Of a DNA stretch of 53,781 nt, positions 8,778 to 17,402 are shown in pieces. Source of the DNA: Melioribacteraceae bacterium (GTDB lineage: Bacteria > Bacteroidota > Ignavibacteria > Ignavibacteriales > Melioribacteraceae); the NCBI GenBank assembly GCA_026983955.1, contig JALSTB010000092.1, forward strand, positions 1 to 53,781, written 5' to 3'. The position numbers and the translations under genes were made by a program. Below the pieces are notes generated by a model. It made no database searches, was not told the origin of the DNA, and worked only from the letters and a program-made list of their open reading frames with translations. The stretch's first letter is position 1. Each line of letters opens with the position of its first letter.

Positions 8778-9026
8778 TTATTCGTCAGAATAATCGAGTA
8801 AAACGGATTTCGTTTCACCGCATGAACAAACGAATTTGATTTCTTTGATATTGTCGTTTATATCTTTTTTAAGAATTATTTTTACTCCTTCGTGAACATC
8901 TTCTTCAACATCAATTTTGGTAACACCTAAAAAATTAATATCTTCGGCTTTTATAACATTATCAACCAAACCGGATTCCCTGTAAGAAATTTCCCTGTAA
9001 ACCGATTCTTCAAAAGTATTATCCAT
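8778..9026 (-). CDS. Small uncharacterised chemotaxis-operon protein
   Basis: The product has 82 residues with an ATG start at 9026, immediately after the cheB stop (9029). It is acidic, begins MDNTFEESVYREISYRESG, and ends with KFVCSCGETKSVLLDYSDE, where a Cys-x-Cys pair sits in a beta-strand-like segment. No membrane segment or known domain is recognised. It is the last gene of the che operon, so it may be a small accessory factor for chemotaxis signalling, but that is only positional inference. Codon use looks like its neighbours. Confidence 0.65.
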   Translation of the reverse strand: MDNTFEESVYREISYRESGLVDNVIKAEDINFLGVTKIDVEEDVHEGVKIILKKDINDNIKEIKFVCSCGETKSVLLDYSDE

Positions 9027-9028
9027 AG

Positions 9029-10093
9029 TTAAGCCACCTCATTTAATATTTTGGGAATTCTGTCCAAAGGCGCTACAACATCGGCTAGTTGGTTATCTAC
9101 AATTGCCTTCGGCATACCGTAAACAACAGAAGAACTTTCGTCTTGCGCCAGGCAGTAACCACCTTTGCTTTTTAATTTTTTTATACCTTCAAGTCCATCA
9201 TGTCCCATGCCAGTCATTATTACCCCGAGCACACCGGTTCCATATTCGTCTACAACCGAACTTAACATAATATCGACCGAAGGTTTGTGAAGAATATTTT
9301 TGTCACTTTCGAAAACTTTGATAATTCTTTTACCTGCAAGATTTTTCTTAACGTTCATTTGCATTCCGCCCGGAGCAATGTAAACAAAACCGCTTCTGAC
9401 CTCTTCGGAATCCTCGGCTTCTTTAACGGTCAATTTGCTTAAGCTGTTTAATCTGTTTGCAAGCGATTTGGTAAATTTGGGCGGCATGTGTTGAACAATA
9501 AACACCGGCACTTTAACCGTTAATTGCGGAATTACTTTTTGTAACGATAACGGTCCTCCCGTTGAAATACCGATAGCTATTGAGTTAAATTTATTTTTAG
9601 GGAGTTGCCCGTTAGTGGGAATTGGTACTTTCCTGCTTTCTTTCCCGTTTATTTCCGTTTTCAGATTTTCAAGTCGCTCCTTAAGGAACTTTTGCCGTAC
9701 AATGGTTTTTATTTTACGGATTAAATCTTTTTTCACTTGTCCCATGTTAACGCTAACGAACGACATTTCTTTGGGAATGAAATCGACGGCGCCCAATTCC
9801 AGAGCTTGGAGCGTAGCTTCCGCCCCTTCGGTAGTTAAGGAGCTTACCATTATAACGGATGTCGGGGCTTCCTTCATAATTGTTCGTAAAGCCGTAAGTC
9901 CGTCCATGCGCGGCATTTCAATATCGAGCGTTATCACATCGGGACGTATGGATTTTGCTTTTTCAATTGCTTCGATACCGTCTTTTGCAAAATCGGCTAT
10001 TTCTATCTCGGAATCGGCACTGAGAATTATTGAGAGTGATTTTCTCATGAAAGCCGAATCATCAACGATTAGAACTTTAATTTTTCTATTCAA
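9029..10093 (-). CDS. cheB: Chemotaxis glutamate methylesterase/deamidase CheB
   Basis: The product has 354 residues with an N-terminal receiver (phospho-acceptor Asp57 in VITLDIEMPRMDG) and a C-terminal methylesterase domain. The catalytic Ser lies in AIGISTGGP, His in VQHMPPKFT and Asp in GVIMTGMGHDG. It demethylates or deamidates glutamyl residues of MCP receptors for adaptation, opposing CheR. The start is TTG at 10093, overlapping the cheA stop (TTGA). It is activated by phosphotransfer from CheA in the same operon. Confidence 0.96.
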   Translation of the reverse strand: MNRKIKVLIVDDSAFMRKSLSIILSADSEIEIADFAKDGIEAIEKAKSIRPDVITLDIEMPRMDGLTALRTIMKEAPTSVIMVSSLTTEGAEATLQALELGAVDFIPKEMSFVSVNMGQVKKDLIRKIKTIVRQKFLKERLENLKTEINGKESRKVPIPTNGQLPKNKFNSIAIGISTGGPLSLQKVIPQLTVKVPVFIVQHMPPKFTKSLANRLNSLSKLTVKEAEDSEEVRSGFVYIAPGGMQMNVKKNLAGKRIIKVFESDKNILHKPSVDIMLSSVVDEYGTGVLGVIMTGMGHDGLEGIKKLKSKGGYCLAQDESSSVVYGMPKAIVDNQLADVVAPLDRIPKILNEVA

Positions 10094-12492
10094 TTTTGAC
10101 CCGTTAATTTGTTTACCAGTTCGGCAACATCAACAATCATAACAACTTTACCGTCTCCCATGATGGTTGAACCGGCGATTCCTTCGATGTTACCCAAATA
10201 TTTTCCTAAAGTTTTAATTACAATTTCTTTTTGTCCAATCAAACCATCCACTTTTATACCGATTCGTTTTTCGGCTATGCCAACTACAACCACAAAGTAA
10301 TAATCTTTAGCGTCCACACTTTTGTCAACGCCGTAAAGCATGTTATCGATATCACTCAGTGGTAATACCATATCGCGAAGTTTAACACACTCGGTTTGAT
10401 TAACAAGGTATACATCTTCTTTTGCCACTCTAATAACTTCGATAACCGAACTGAGCGGGATAACAATTGTTTCACCGGATATTTCGACCAACAATCCTTG
10501 AATAATTGCAAGTGTTAGTGGAAGTTTAATAATTATTTTTGTGCCTTTGCCAACTTCCGATTCAACATTAATTATTCCATGAAGCTTGGTAACATTGGTC
10601 TTCACAACATCCATTCCCACTCCGCGGCCGGAAACATTGGTAACTTTTTCGGCGGTGGAAAAACCGGGTGAGAAAATGAAATTATAGATTTCCTTGTCAC
10701 TCATTTCCTGTACTTTCTCGGGCGTAACCAATCCCCTTTTAACAGCTTTTTCCGCAATTACTTGCGGGTCAATACCTTTACCGTCATCTTCAATTGTGAT
10801 AATAATGTCGTTGCCTTCATGATCGGCCGAAAGGACGATTGTGCCTTTAACCGGTTTGCCTTTTTCTTTTCTTACCTCAGGCGGTTCGATTCCATGATCA
10901 ACGGAATTACGAATCAGATGTACAAGCGGATCATTAATTTCTTCTATTAAAGTTTTATCCAGTTCCGTTTCGGCACCTTTAATAATAAGTTGAATTTCCT
11001 TTCCGGTTTCCTTGCTTAAATCCCGCACAAGACGCGGAAATCTGTTGAACACCTTGCCGATTTTTATCATTCTGGTTTTCATTACGGCAAGTTGTAACTC
11101 GGTAGTCATCAAATCTATTTGTCTTGTTGTTTCCGCCAAATCGTGTGCAATTTTGGAACCTTCATACTCATTCATTGCTTCCGCATTTACTTGCAGTAGC
11201 CGGTTTCTTCCCAACACAAGTTCGGAAATTATGTTAAGCAAATCATCCAGTCTTTCAACATCAACCCTTATTGTTTGTTCAATTGTTTTGGACGATTGCT
11301 GGTTTTGCTTTGCCGCATCTTGTTTCTTTCTTTCCGTGCCCGGTGTTTTTGAAGCAGCGGTTTGTTTGGGTTTTTCCGCCGCCACCGCAACATCCGCCGG
11401 TGCGTTGGAGGAATTATCGAGTGTAATCGTATTTTTATGCTCAACTTTCTTTTTAGGTTGCACACTTATTTCGGCAACTTCTCCGGATGATTTTTCTTCT
11501 TGTGAATCCGTTTTCCCAACAGAGTTTGATTTTTCAAAGTTATCAAGTATCCGTTGTAAAATTCCAAGAATCTCACTTGTGTTAAGATTTTCATTTTTCT
11601 CATTTTCAACTACCGCAAGAAGTTCGGTTATTACATCATAACCTTTCAGAATTCCGTCCATTATTTCATCGTTCAGTACAACTTCGCCTTTTCTCAGTTT
11701 GTTGAGAATATCTTCAAGTTTGTGAGTAACTTTTTGAAATTTAACCAAACCGAGAAATCCCGAAGTTCCTTTAATTGTATGGAACGAACGGAATATTTCA
11801 TTTAGCAAGTCTTTATTTTCCGGTTCCGATTCGAGTTTAACCAGATCGAGATCCAACTTTTCCAATATTTCTTTAGTTTCAACAATAAAACTTTCAAATA
11901 TTTCAGTCATTTCCGGATCTTGCAGCATAGAATAATCACCAACCGGTTCTTCCACTGCAGGCATGCTCTCAGGTTGTTGAGTGTCCTTTTCTTCAGGTTG
12001 ATTTTCATTCACCTCAGGTTCTTCCGGTTCCTCATCACTTTTGTTTTCTTCAGCTTCAGGTGTGACGCCGGAGCCCTCACCGTTCATTTTATCCAAAACA
12101 CCGGTCAACATCGTAATAACTTCTCCGGTATCCAAATCCTCATTCTTTTCATTTTCGATTACCGTTAACAGTTCGTTAATTGTATCGAAACCTTTCAGAA
12201 TCACATCCATTATATCATCGTTTAATTGAGCGTCACCTTTTCTAAGTTTATTAAGAATATCCTCAAGTTTGTGCGTAACTTTTTGGAGTTTCACAAGACC
12301 GAGGAAACCGGAGGTTCCTTTTATTGTGTGAAACGATCTGAATATGTCGTTTAACAAATCTTTGTTATCCGGTTCCGACTCAAGTTTCATTAAATCGGAA
12401 TCCAATTTCTCGAGAATTTCTTTCGTTTCAATTAAGAAACTCTCGAAAATATCTTTCATTTCCGGATCGTTTAATAAAGAATAATCGCTCAT
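10090..12492 (-). CDS. cheA: Chemotaxis histidine kinase CheA with two tandem HPt domains
   Basis: The product has 800 residues, longer than usual (about 650-700). Two phosphotransfer (P1) domains, about residues 4-136 and 187-316, are nearly identical in protein sequence; both keep the phospho-accepting His in SFHTIKG (His55 and His238). An acidic, Pro/Glu-rich linker separates them. Then come a Lys/Gln-rich linker, the P3 dimerisation helices (DDLLNIISELVLGRNRLL), the P4 ATPase (HLIRNSVDHGIE, GRGVGMDVV) and the P5 CheW-like domain. No separate P2 domain is obvious. It passes phosphate to CheY and CheB. No cheW gene is in the window. Confidence 0.97.
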   Translation of the reverse strand: MSDYSLLNDPEMKDIFESFLIETKEILEKLDSDLMKLESEPDNKDLLNDIFRSFHTIKGTSGFLGLVKLQKVTHKLEDILNKLRKGDAQLNDDIMDVILKGFDTINELLTVIENEKNEDLDTGEVITMLTGVLDKMNGEGSGVTPEAEENKSDEEPEEPEVNENQPEEKDTQQPESMPAVEEPVGDYSMLQDPEMTEIFESFIVETKEILEKLDLDLVKLESEPENKDLLNEIFRSFHTIKGTSGFLGLVKFQKVTHKLEDILNKLRKGEVVLNDEIMDGILKGYDVITELLAVVENEKNENLNTSEILGILQRILDNFEKSNSVGKTDSQEEKSSGEVAEISVQPKKKVEHKNTITLDNSSNAPADVAVAAEKPKQTAASKTPGTERKKQDAAKQNQQSSKTIEQTIRVDVERLDDLLNIISELVLGRNRLLQVNAEAMNEYEGSKIAHDLAETTRQIDLMTTELQLAVMKTRMIKIGKVFNRFPRLVRDLSKETGKEIQLIIKGAETELDKTLIEEINDPLVHLIRNSVDHGIEPPEVRKEKGKPVKGTIVLSADHEGNDIIITIEDDGKGIDPQVIAEKAVKRGLVTPEKVQEMSDKEIYNFIFSPGFSTAEKVTNVSGRGVGMDVVKTNVTKLHGIINVESEVGKGTKIIIKLPLTLAIIQGLLVEISGETIVIPLSSVIEVIRVAKEDVYLVNQTECVKLRDMVLPLSDIDNMLYGVDKSVDAKDYYFVVVVGIAEKRIGIKVDGLIGQKEIVIKTLGKYLGNIEGIAGSTIMGDGKVVMIVDVAELVNKLTGQN
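11545..12483 (-). repeat. Tandem duplication of the CheA phosphotransfer domain
   Basis: Codons 4-136 and 187-316 of cheA encode near-identical HPt domains, 183 codons apart. Protein identity is very high in the helices around the histidine, while many third codon positions differ between copies. The duplication is therefore not recent, and the protein sequence has been held constant by selection. Confidence 0.85.
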
Positions 12493-12507
12493 TTGACTTT
12501 ATAATTT

Positions 12508-13263
12508 TTATGAAAATAATTTATCAATTTCGTCTTGTGATGTTTTTTGTTGCTCATTTATTATTTGATCAACATCGGACTGTTTTTGACCGTGTTCTCC
12601 GTATTTTGCATTTGCATCAAAATGTTGACCGCTGGTAAGTCCGTTGTTAAATTGTTCTTTATCCATTTCATAGTCGCCGAAATCTTTAAGCAAATTATTT
12701 AGCCCTTCATGCACCGAGGTAATTAAATGATTAACTGCAGCAAGCTGTTGCGTTGTTATATCCTGAACTTGAAGCGATAAAGTGATTTTATAAGAAGCAT
12801 CTTCAATCTTGCCGATGTTTTCCATTATTTTATTTACAATTTCATAAACAGGCAATTTATCGGTCAGTTCATCAACATATTTGGATGCAACAGGATTATT
12901 GTGGACAGCCGCTTTCAATTTTTCCAGAATTTCAAGACTCTCAATTTCGGCGGTTTTAATTTCACTAAGTTGATTTTTCGTCTTATCTATTTCATCATTA
13001 ATTTCATCTATTAAATCGAGAATTTCCGTTGTAGCCAATTCCGTTGCCGAAGTCACATCGTTTATCTGGTTTGAAGCTTGAGGCATTTTGTGTGTACTTT
13101 CAACAATGGAGGAATTAACATTATCCAAAAGCGGCATTGTTTCATCGACGAATTGAGTTATGCTTTCTATTATGGGAACAATTTTTTCTCCATAATGGAA
13201 AAGTTTCTTCATCTCGCCGAGTTTTTCGAGTATTACATTTAAATTTGAATTTATTTTACTCAT
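12508..13263 (-). CDS. cheZ: Chemotaxis protein phosphatase CheZ
   Basis: The product has 251 residues, mainly long helices. The segment LQVQDITTQQLAAVNHLI (about residues 163-180) corresponds to the CheZ catalytic region, where a Gln inserts into the CheY-P active site. The C-terminus, TSQDEIDKLFS, resembles the CheZ tail and the FliM N-terminal CheY-binding peptide (SQxxxDxLL). An AGGATG ribosome site precedes the ATG at 13263. It dephosphorylates CheY-P. It lies between cheY and cheA. Confidence 0.85.
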   Translation of the reverse strand: MSKINSNLNVILEKLGEMKKLFHYGEKIVPIIESITQFVDETMPLLDNVNSSIVESTHKMPQASNQINDVTSATELATTEILDLIDEINDEIDKTKNQLSEIKTAEIESLEILEKLKAAVHNNPVASKYVDELTDKLPVYEIVNKIMENIGKIEDASYKITLSLQVQDITTQQLAAVNHLITSVHEGLNNLLKDFGDYEMDKEQFNNGLTSGQHFDANAKYGEHGQKQSDVDQIINEQQKTSQDEIDKLFS

Positions 13264-13275
13264 TTTATTACATCC

Positions 13276-13653
13276 TTAAGTACTAGCCAAAATAGCTTCG
13301 ATTTTCTCTTTGAGAATTTGCGGTGTAAAAGGTTTAACAACGTAATTCGAAACCCGCGCTTGCAAAGCTTGAATAATATCTTCTTTAACCCCTCTTGTGG
13401 TAACCATAAGAATCGGCATGTTTTCCGTTTTCGGATTTCCGCGTATTGCTTTAGTTAATTCAAGACCGGTCATAACAGGCATATTCCAATCCGTAATAAC
13501 AAAATTGATTGAATCGTCGGCATTTAATTTTTCCAATGCTTCTTTCCCATCTGCCGCCTCGGCAAATTTATTGTAACCAAGTGTTTTCAATGAGTTGGTT
13601 ACTATTCTGCGCATAGTAACCGAATCATCTACAACTAAGAAATTAGGTTCCAT
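13276..13653 (-). CDS. cheY: Chemotaxis response regulator CheY
   Basis: The product is a 125-residue single receiver domain. It has the acidic pair (VVDDS), the phospho-acceptor Asp in FVITDWNMPVMTG, Thr in MVTTRG and the invariant Lys in YVVKPF. The TDWNMP motif is characteristic of flagellar CheY, so this is the most likely output protein that binds the motor switch. Neighbouring cheZ would terminate the signal. Confidence 0.93.
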   Translation of the reverse strand: MEPNFLVVDDSVTMRRIVTNSLKTLGYNKFAEAADGKEALEKLNADDSINFVITDWNMPVMTGLELTKAIRGNPKTENMPILMVTTRGVKEDIIQALQARVSNYVVKPFTPQILKEKIEAILAST

Positions 13654-13660
13654 TATATCC

Positions 13661-14026
13661 TCAATTTAAATATTTAGAAACTTCATATTGAACACGCTTA
13701 GGATCGAACGGTTTAACCAAATAAGAATTGGCTCCGTATTTCAATCCCCGCTCTATATCTTCCTCGCTATTCAAGGAAGACAAAATAATAATCGGCGTAT
13801 CTTTGTTATCTTGGCTCGCTCTAATTGCTTTGATAAATTCAAAGCCGTCCAAGTTCGGCATATTTAAATCCGTAATTATAAGATCCACCTTGTTTTTCGG
13901 TAACAATTCCGCCGCTTCCATTCCGTCGCTTGCAACAATAACTTCGAATCCTTGCATTTTTAATGAAACGGACACAAACTTTCTGATTGTCGGCGAATCA
14001 TCGGCAATTAATATGACTTTTTTCAT
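13661..14026 (-). CDS. Second CheY-like single-domain response regulator
   Basis: The product has 121 residues when started at ATG 14026, giving MKKVILIADDSPTIRKF. The longer frame from 14098 would overlap cheR and adds an unrelated leader. All receiver residues are present: the Asp pair in IADDS, the acceptor Asp in LIITDLNMPNLDG, Ser in ILSSLN and Lys in YLVKPFD. It has no output domain. It may be a phosphate sink, an adaptation regulator or an alternative switch protein working with the two-HPt CheA; the sequence does not decide. Confidence 0.9.
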   Translation of the reverse strand: MKKVILIADDSPTIRKFVSVSLKMQGFEVIVASDGMEAAELLPKNKVDLIITDLNMPNLDGFEFIKAIRASQDNKDTPIIILSSLNSEEDIERGLKYGANSYLVKPFDPKRVQYEVSKYLN

Positions 14027-14033
14027 TTTATGA

Positions 14034-14948
14034 TTACTCCTTTTTATATCCGATAGTTTTCGGAAAACTGACCAAGCGAAACGCCTTGGAAATTCCATGT
14101 AAAGATTCCGAATAACCTATAAAAAGATAACCCACTGGATTCAGGGCGTTGTATAGGTGTTCAACTACTTTCTTTTTCGATTCAAGATTAAAATAAATCA
14201 ATACATTCGCACAAAAAATTACGTCGAAATTATTCATCATTCTCATTCCGGCATCATCGTAAAGATTAAGTAATTTAAATTTCACCATTCTCTTTATTTC
14301 CGGCACTACTTCCAAAGTATTGTTTTCGTGTTTAATAAAATACTTTTTCAAATAAAGCGGAGGAGTATTCCGGATTGAGTATTCTTTATAAATTCCCCTC
14401 TTGGCATTTTCAACAACCGCATAATTTATATCGGTGCCAATAATTTCCACTTGTAAGCCGGGATATTTGGGAAGAATCAATTCAGTTAAAACCATTGCGA
14501 TGGTGTATGCTTCTTCGCCCGAAGATGAAGCAGCGCTCCATATTCTCAATCGTTTTTTATTTAATTTTTTACCGGACGATAAAAGCTCCGGAACAATGTG
14601 CTGAACCAATGCATCGAATTGCGGTTGGTTCCGGAAAAAATAAGTTTCGTTAATTGTTATGGCTTCGAACAGCTGCTTTTTTTCAACTTCCTTTTGAGGA
14701 TTGAACTTAACATATTCGAGGTATTTTTCGAATGAATCCAATCCTAAATAATTCATTCGCTTTTGCAGCCGGCTTTCAAGAAGATATTTTTTATTATTTT
14801 GAAAATATATTCCGCTTACATCGTAAATATATTTTCTCCATTCGTTAAAAGCCTTTTCGCTCATTTGTTTTTTCTGGGTGTTCCCAAGCGAAAAGTTGAA
14901 GTTAAACTTGTTTCCCGTTTTCGCTGCAGATGTTTTTTGTGGAATCAT
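14034..14948 (-). CDS. cheR: Chemotaxis protein methyltransferase CheR
   Basis: The product has 304 residues. The N-terminal helical CheR domain (EWRKYIYDVSGIYF ... FEAITINETYFFRNQPQF) is followed by an AdoMet-dependent methyltransferase fold (LRIWSAASSSGEEAYTIAM, EIIGTDIN, FDVIFCANVLIYF). It methylates receptor glutamates. The first 28 residues are poorly conserved and Met29 (MSEKAFNEW) is an alternative start. No strong ribosome site is visible before 14948. It follows the HEAT-repeat gene in the operon. Confidence 0.96.
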   Translation of the reverse strand: MIPQKTSAAKTGNKFNFNFSLGNTQKKQMSEKAFNEWRKYIYDVSGIYFQNNKKYLLESRLQKRMNYLGLDSFEKYLEYVKFNPQKEVEKKQLFEAITINETYFFRNQPQFDALVQHIVPELLSSGKKLNKKRLRIWSAASSSGEEAYTIAMVLTELILPKYPGLQVEIIGTDINYAVVENAKRGIYKEYSIRNTPPLYLKKYFIKHENNTLEVVPEIKRMVKFKLLNLYDDAGMRMMNNFDVIFCANVLIYFNLESKKKVVEHLYNALNPVGYLFIGYSESLHGISKAFRLVSFPKTIGYKKE

Positions 14949-14966
14949 ATCAATAATCGTTTAAGT

Positions 14967-16331
14967 TTATATTGTTAATAAAATATTATTAGCGGTTTCC
15001 TTAACCATTTCGTCTTCATCTTCAGCCAATTTGGTTATAATTTCCACCACCTCCGGTTCACGGCTGTTTTGGATTATCTCGAGAAGACGTAATTTGTTCC
15101 ACGGACTCGGATCATCAGACATTGCATCCAAAAATAACAAAGCGGTTTCCGGCATCAAGAAAAACAACAGCTCCATACAAATTAACCTTGTTTCTTCATC
15201 ATGGTGATTTAATTTTGAGGCAAGGAAATTGGCAAATTTGGATTGCTCCACTTCTTCAAGTTTAAAGAAACTTTCCGCTTTCCCGTTAGCAACCAAATTT
15301 TTAATCAGCACGAGAAGCTTGCTGACTTCTTCCCCGTTTCCTTCAAAATATTTAACTACTTCCTCAAAAAATTTATCGGAATATTGGAAGAAAATATTTT
15401 CGAGTTTTTCATCCAGTTTTTCATCCAAGCCGTAATTTTCAATCGCCTTTTGCATTACTGAATCGTCTCTGAATGCCTTGTAACATTGAGCTGCATAAAG
15501 TTTATTTTCAATATCACCGTCCGAAAATATTTCTTTTGTGATTGCCGTGAGGTGCTCACCTTCATTAATATCAAAATTTGAATTGTTCCGTAATTTCATC
15601 AGTGATTCGAATGCCGCCCAGGCAAGCGGACCGCTAAATTGTTTCACAACTTCGTTAAGTAAATCGATTGCATCTTGATTACCAACATCACCAAGGCTTT
15701 CAACAATCGAATACCGGGTTAATTCGTCAACCTCATCATACTTTTCAAGCATAAATGATACGGCTTTATCGCCTCCGATTTTACCAAGCGCTTCCATCAC
15801 TGTGGGGTAGAAAAGTTCGTTCTGTGAATAAACTTTTATTATTTCATCCACACTTTCTTCAGCTTTCAAATTACCAAGCGCTTCAACACAAGCAAGGATT
15901 ACATTATCGTCTTTTGTTTTTTGTAAAACTTCCAATATTGGTTTTATGGCTTTTTTATCACCGATTAATCCCAAAAGATCGATTAAAAACTTTTGATCGT
16001 CATCGTTTCCTTCCGGCAGGTAATCCAACATAGCGTCAACGGCTTCGCTTCCCTTCGCAAGCAGTATTTCTCCGGCAAGGTTCCGTGTTGCGGCATCGGG
16101 GGAAGAAATGTACGGAACCACAATTTCCGGGATATGTGGGTTTTTATTCAATATTAAAGTAGTAGAGATTGAATCTCTTACACCGTTATTTTTGTCCACT
16201 ATTTTCTCCGCTAAATATTTTGCTATTTGATCGGGTAATTCCGTTATTCTAAAATTCTCCGCAGTCATTCTGATAACTTGAGGATCATCAGAAGTTAATA
16301 TGTCTTTTACTCTTAAATATTCTTGTTGCAT
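14967..16331 (-). CDS. HEAT-repeat protein heading the chemotaxis operon
   Basis: The product has 454 residues built of about a dozen helical HEAT-like repeats, for example EVVPYISSPDAATRNLAGEIL, KFLIDLLGLIGDKKAIKPILE and IVESLGDVGNQDAIDLLNEV. It has no membrane segment or catalytic domain. HEAT proteins are protein-protein scaffolds, so a docking role for chemotaxis proteins is plausible but unproven. It is the first gene of the operon, 44 bases downstream of a sigma-28-like promoter, so it belongs to the motility regulon. Confidence 0.85.
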   Translation of the reverse strand: MQQEYLRVKDILTSDDPQVIRMTAENFRITELPDQIAKYLAEKIVDKNNGVRDSISTTLILNKNPHIPEIVVPYISSPDAATRNLAGEILLAKGSEAVDAMLDYLPEGNDDDQKFLIDLLGLIGDKKAIKPILEVLQKTKDDNVILACVEALGNLKAEESVDEIIKVYSQNELFYPTVMEALGKIGGDKAVSFMLEKYDEVDELTRYSIVESLGDVGNQDAIDLLNEVVKQFSGPLAWAAFESLMKLRNNSNFDINEGEHLTAITKEIFSDGDIENKLYAAQCYKAFRDDSVMQKAIENYGLDEKLDEKLENIFFQYSDKFFEEVVKYFEGNGEEVSKLLVLIKNLVANGKAESFFKLEEVEQSKFANFLASKLNHHDEETRLICMELLFFLMPETALLFLDAMSDDPSPWNKLRLLEIIQNSREPEVVEIITKLAEDEDEMVKETANNILLTI

Positions 16332-16374
16332 TTTTTATCAGATTTTTAGTGAAAGAAAAACTTTCTGTTTTGTA

Positions 16375-16401
16375 CTATCGAAATTTCAAAAAACTTCTTT
16401 A
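16375..16401 (-). promoter_or_regulatory. Sigma-28-like promoter of the chemotaxis operon
   Basis: The minus strand reads TAAAGAAG-N11-TTCGATAG, matching the flagellar sigma factor layout TAAA-N15-xCGATAA with exact spacing. The leader to the ATG at 16331 would be about 37 bases. Two bases of the -10 box differ from the flagellin promoter. Confidence 0.65.
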
Positions 16402-16481
16402 TAGCCAATCCTAACTTCAAAATGAATGCCTATGTTTTTTTTTCGAATTTAGAGTGTTTTTAACCGGTTTATCTGTTATAA

Positions 16482-16499
16482 TTGGCTAAATACAGCCAA
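16482..16499. promoter_or_regulatory. Inverted repeat TTGGCT-N6-AGCCAA
   Basis: TTGGCTAAATACAGCCAA has perfect 6-base arms. It belongs with the sites at 41014-41031 and 8753. It lies 150 bases upstream of the che operon and 170 bases upstream of the Mrp/Mbx operon, so it could act on either. Confidence 0.45.
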
Positions 16500-16619
16500 C
16501 TTGTCAATTTTATGAATACGATATCATGCGGGAAAACAAAAACTTGTAAATCATTTTTAAATCGGACAAAAAATTATTTTTTATACCCTAAATTTTTTAT
16601 TTGGCATTTTAATACCTTT

Positions 16620-16647
16620 TTGTCTATTTTTACTTAGCGAAAATAAT
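16620..16647 (+). promoter_or_regulatory. Weak candidate promoter of the Mrp/Mbx operon
   Basis: TTGTCT (16620-16625) is followed after 16 bases by AATAAT (16642-16647), a 4/6 and a 5/6 match to housekeeping boxes. The leader would be about 15 bases and contains AGG before the ATG at 16669. The region is AT-rich, so chance matches are likely. Confidence 0.25.
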
Positions 16648-16668
16648 TTCTGTGTGATCAGGTAGATA

Positions 16669-17157
16669 ATGAGTCGGTTTATATTCAGTTTCGTGATATT
16701 TTTTCTTATTTGGCTTGGCTTTACATCAACTTTCCACTACCAAGAAGTAATTACCGGCGCCCTTCTTAGTTTAGTATTAGCTTCCCTAAGTTATAAATCA
16801 TTTACCGAGCGGGGATTATTTTATCTGAGTCCGAAACGCTTGTTTTATATTCTAAAGTATTTAGCCGTTTTTCTAATTGCTCTTGTTAAAGCAAATTTCG
16901 ATGTTGCAAAGCGTGTAATTAATCCGAAATTACCGATAAATCCGGGTATTGTAACGTATCATACCACATTAAAATCCGATACCGCAAAAATGTTTTTAGC
17001 GAATTCAATAACATTAACTCCCGGAACTCTTACCGTAGATATAATTGATGATAAATTGTACATACATTGGATTGATGTTAAATCTGAAGACCCTGAAGTG
17101 ATATACAGTGAGATCGGCAAAGATTTCGAAGTGATTCTAAAGGAAATATTCAAATGA
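16669..17157 (+). CDS. mrpE: MrpE/MnhE-like subunit of the Mrp-Mbx complex
   Basis: The product has 162 residues with N-terminal membrane helices (about 5-40 and 57-75) and a cytoplasmic C-terminal domain containing FLANSITLTPGTLTVDI, the MrpE/MnhE signature. In cation/proton antiporters and Mbh/Mbs-type complexes this subunit is part of the membrane ion-translocation module. An AGG ribosome site precedes the ATG. It is first in an operon of tightly overlapping genes; its last four bases overlap the next start (ATGA). Confidence 0.92.
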   Translation: MSRFIFSFVIFFLIWLGFTSTFHYQEVITGALLSLVLASLSYKSFTERGLFYLSPKRLFYILKYLAVFLIALVKANFDVAKRVINPKLPINPGIVTYHTTLKSDTAKMFLANSITLTPGTLTVDIIDDKLYIHWIDVKSEDPEVIYSEIGKDFEVILKEIFK

Positions 17158-17402
17158 TTTATATTTATGTAATATTGATCGTTTTAGCTATTATTTTTGC
17201 CGCCTTGAGAGGCTTGCTGGGTCCAACGGCTTCCGACAGGGTTGTGGCGCTGGATAATCTTACCACAATTTCCACAGCCGGATTGGTTTTACTTGGATTC
17301 GTCTTTCAAAGATTCATATATATTGATGTTTCACTTATTTACGGTGTGCTCTCTTTTGTGGGTGTATTAACCATTGCACGTTACTTGGAAGGTGGATTAT
17401 GA
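17154..17402 (+). CDS. mrpF: MrpF/MnhF-like subunit
   Basis: The product has 82 residues with three predicted membrane helices. The motif RGLLGPTASDRVVALDNL (about residues 20-37) is the MrpF signature. It is a small subunit of the Mrp-type ion-translocating module, found in Na+/H+ antiporters and in Mbh/Mbs complexes. Overlap with mrpE and mrpG indicates coupled translation. Confidence 0.93.
   Translation: MIYIYVILIVLAIIFAALRGLLGPTASDRVVALDNLTTISTAGLVLLGFVFQRFIYIDVSLIYGVLSFVGVLTIARYLEGGL

Larger units (their letters stand above)
16332..16668. other. Divergent 337-base intergenic region
   Basis: This AT-rich stretch separates the leftward che operon from the rightward Mrp/Mbx operon. It holds the sigma-28 site (16375-16401), the TTGGCT...AGCCAA dyad (16482-16499) and a weak promoter for the rightward operon (16620-16647). 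No open frame or RNA gene is evident. The stretch 16510-16615 shows only A/T-rich sequence. Confidence 0.7.
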
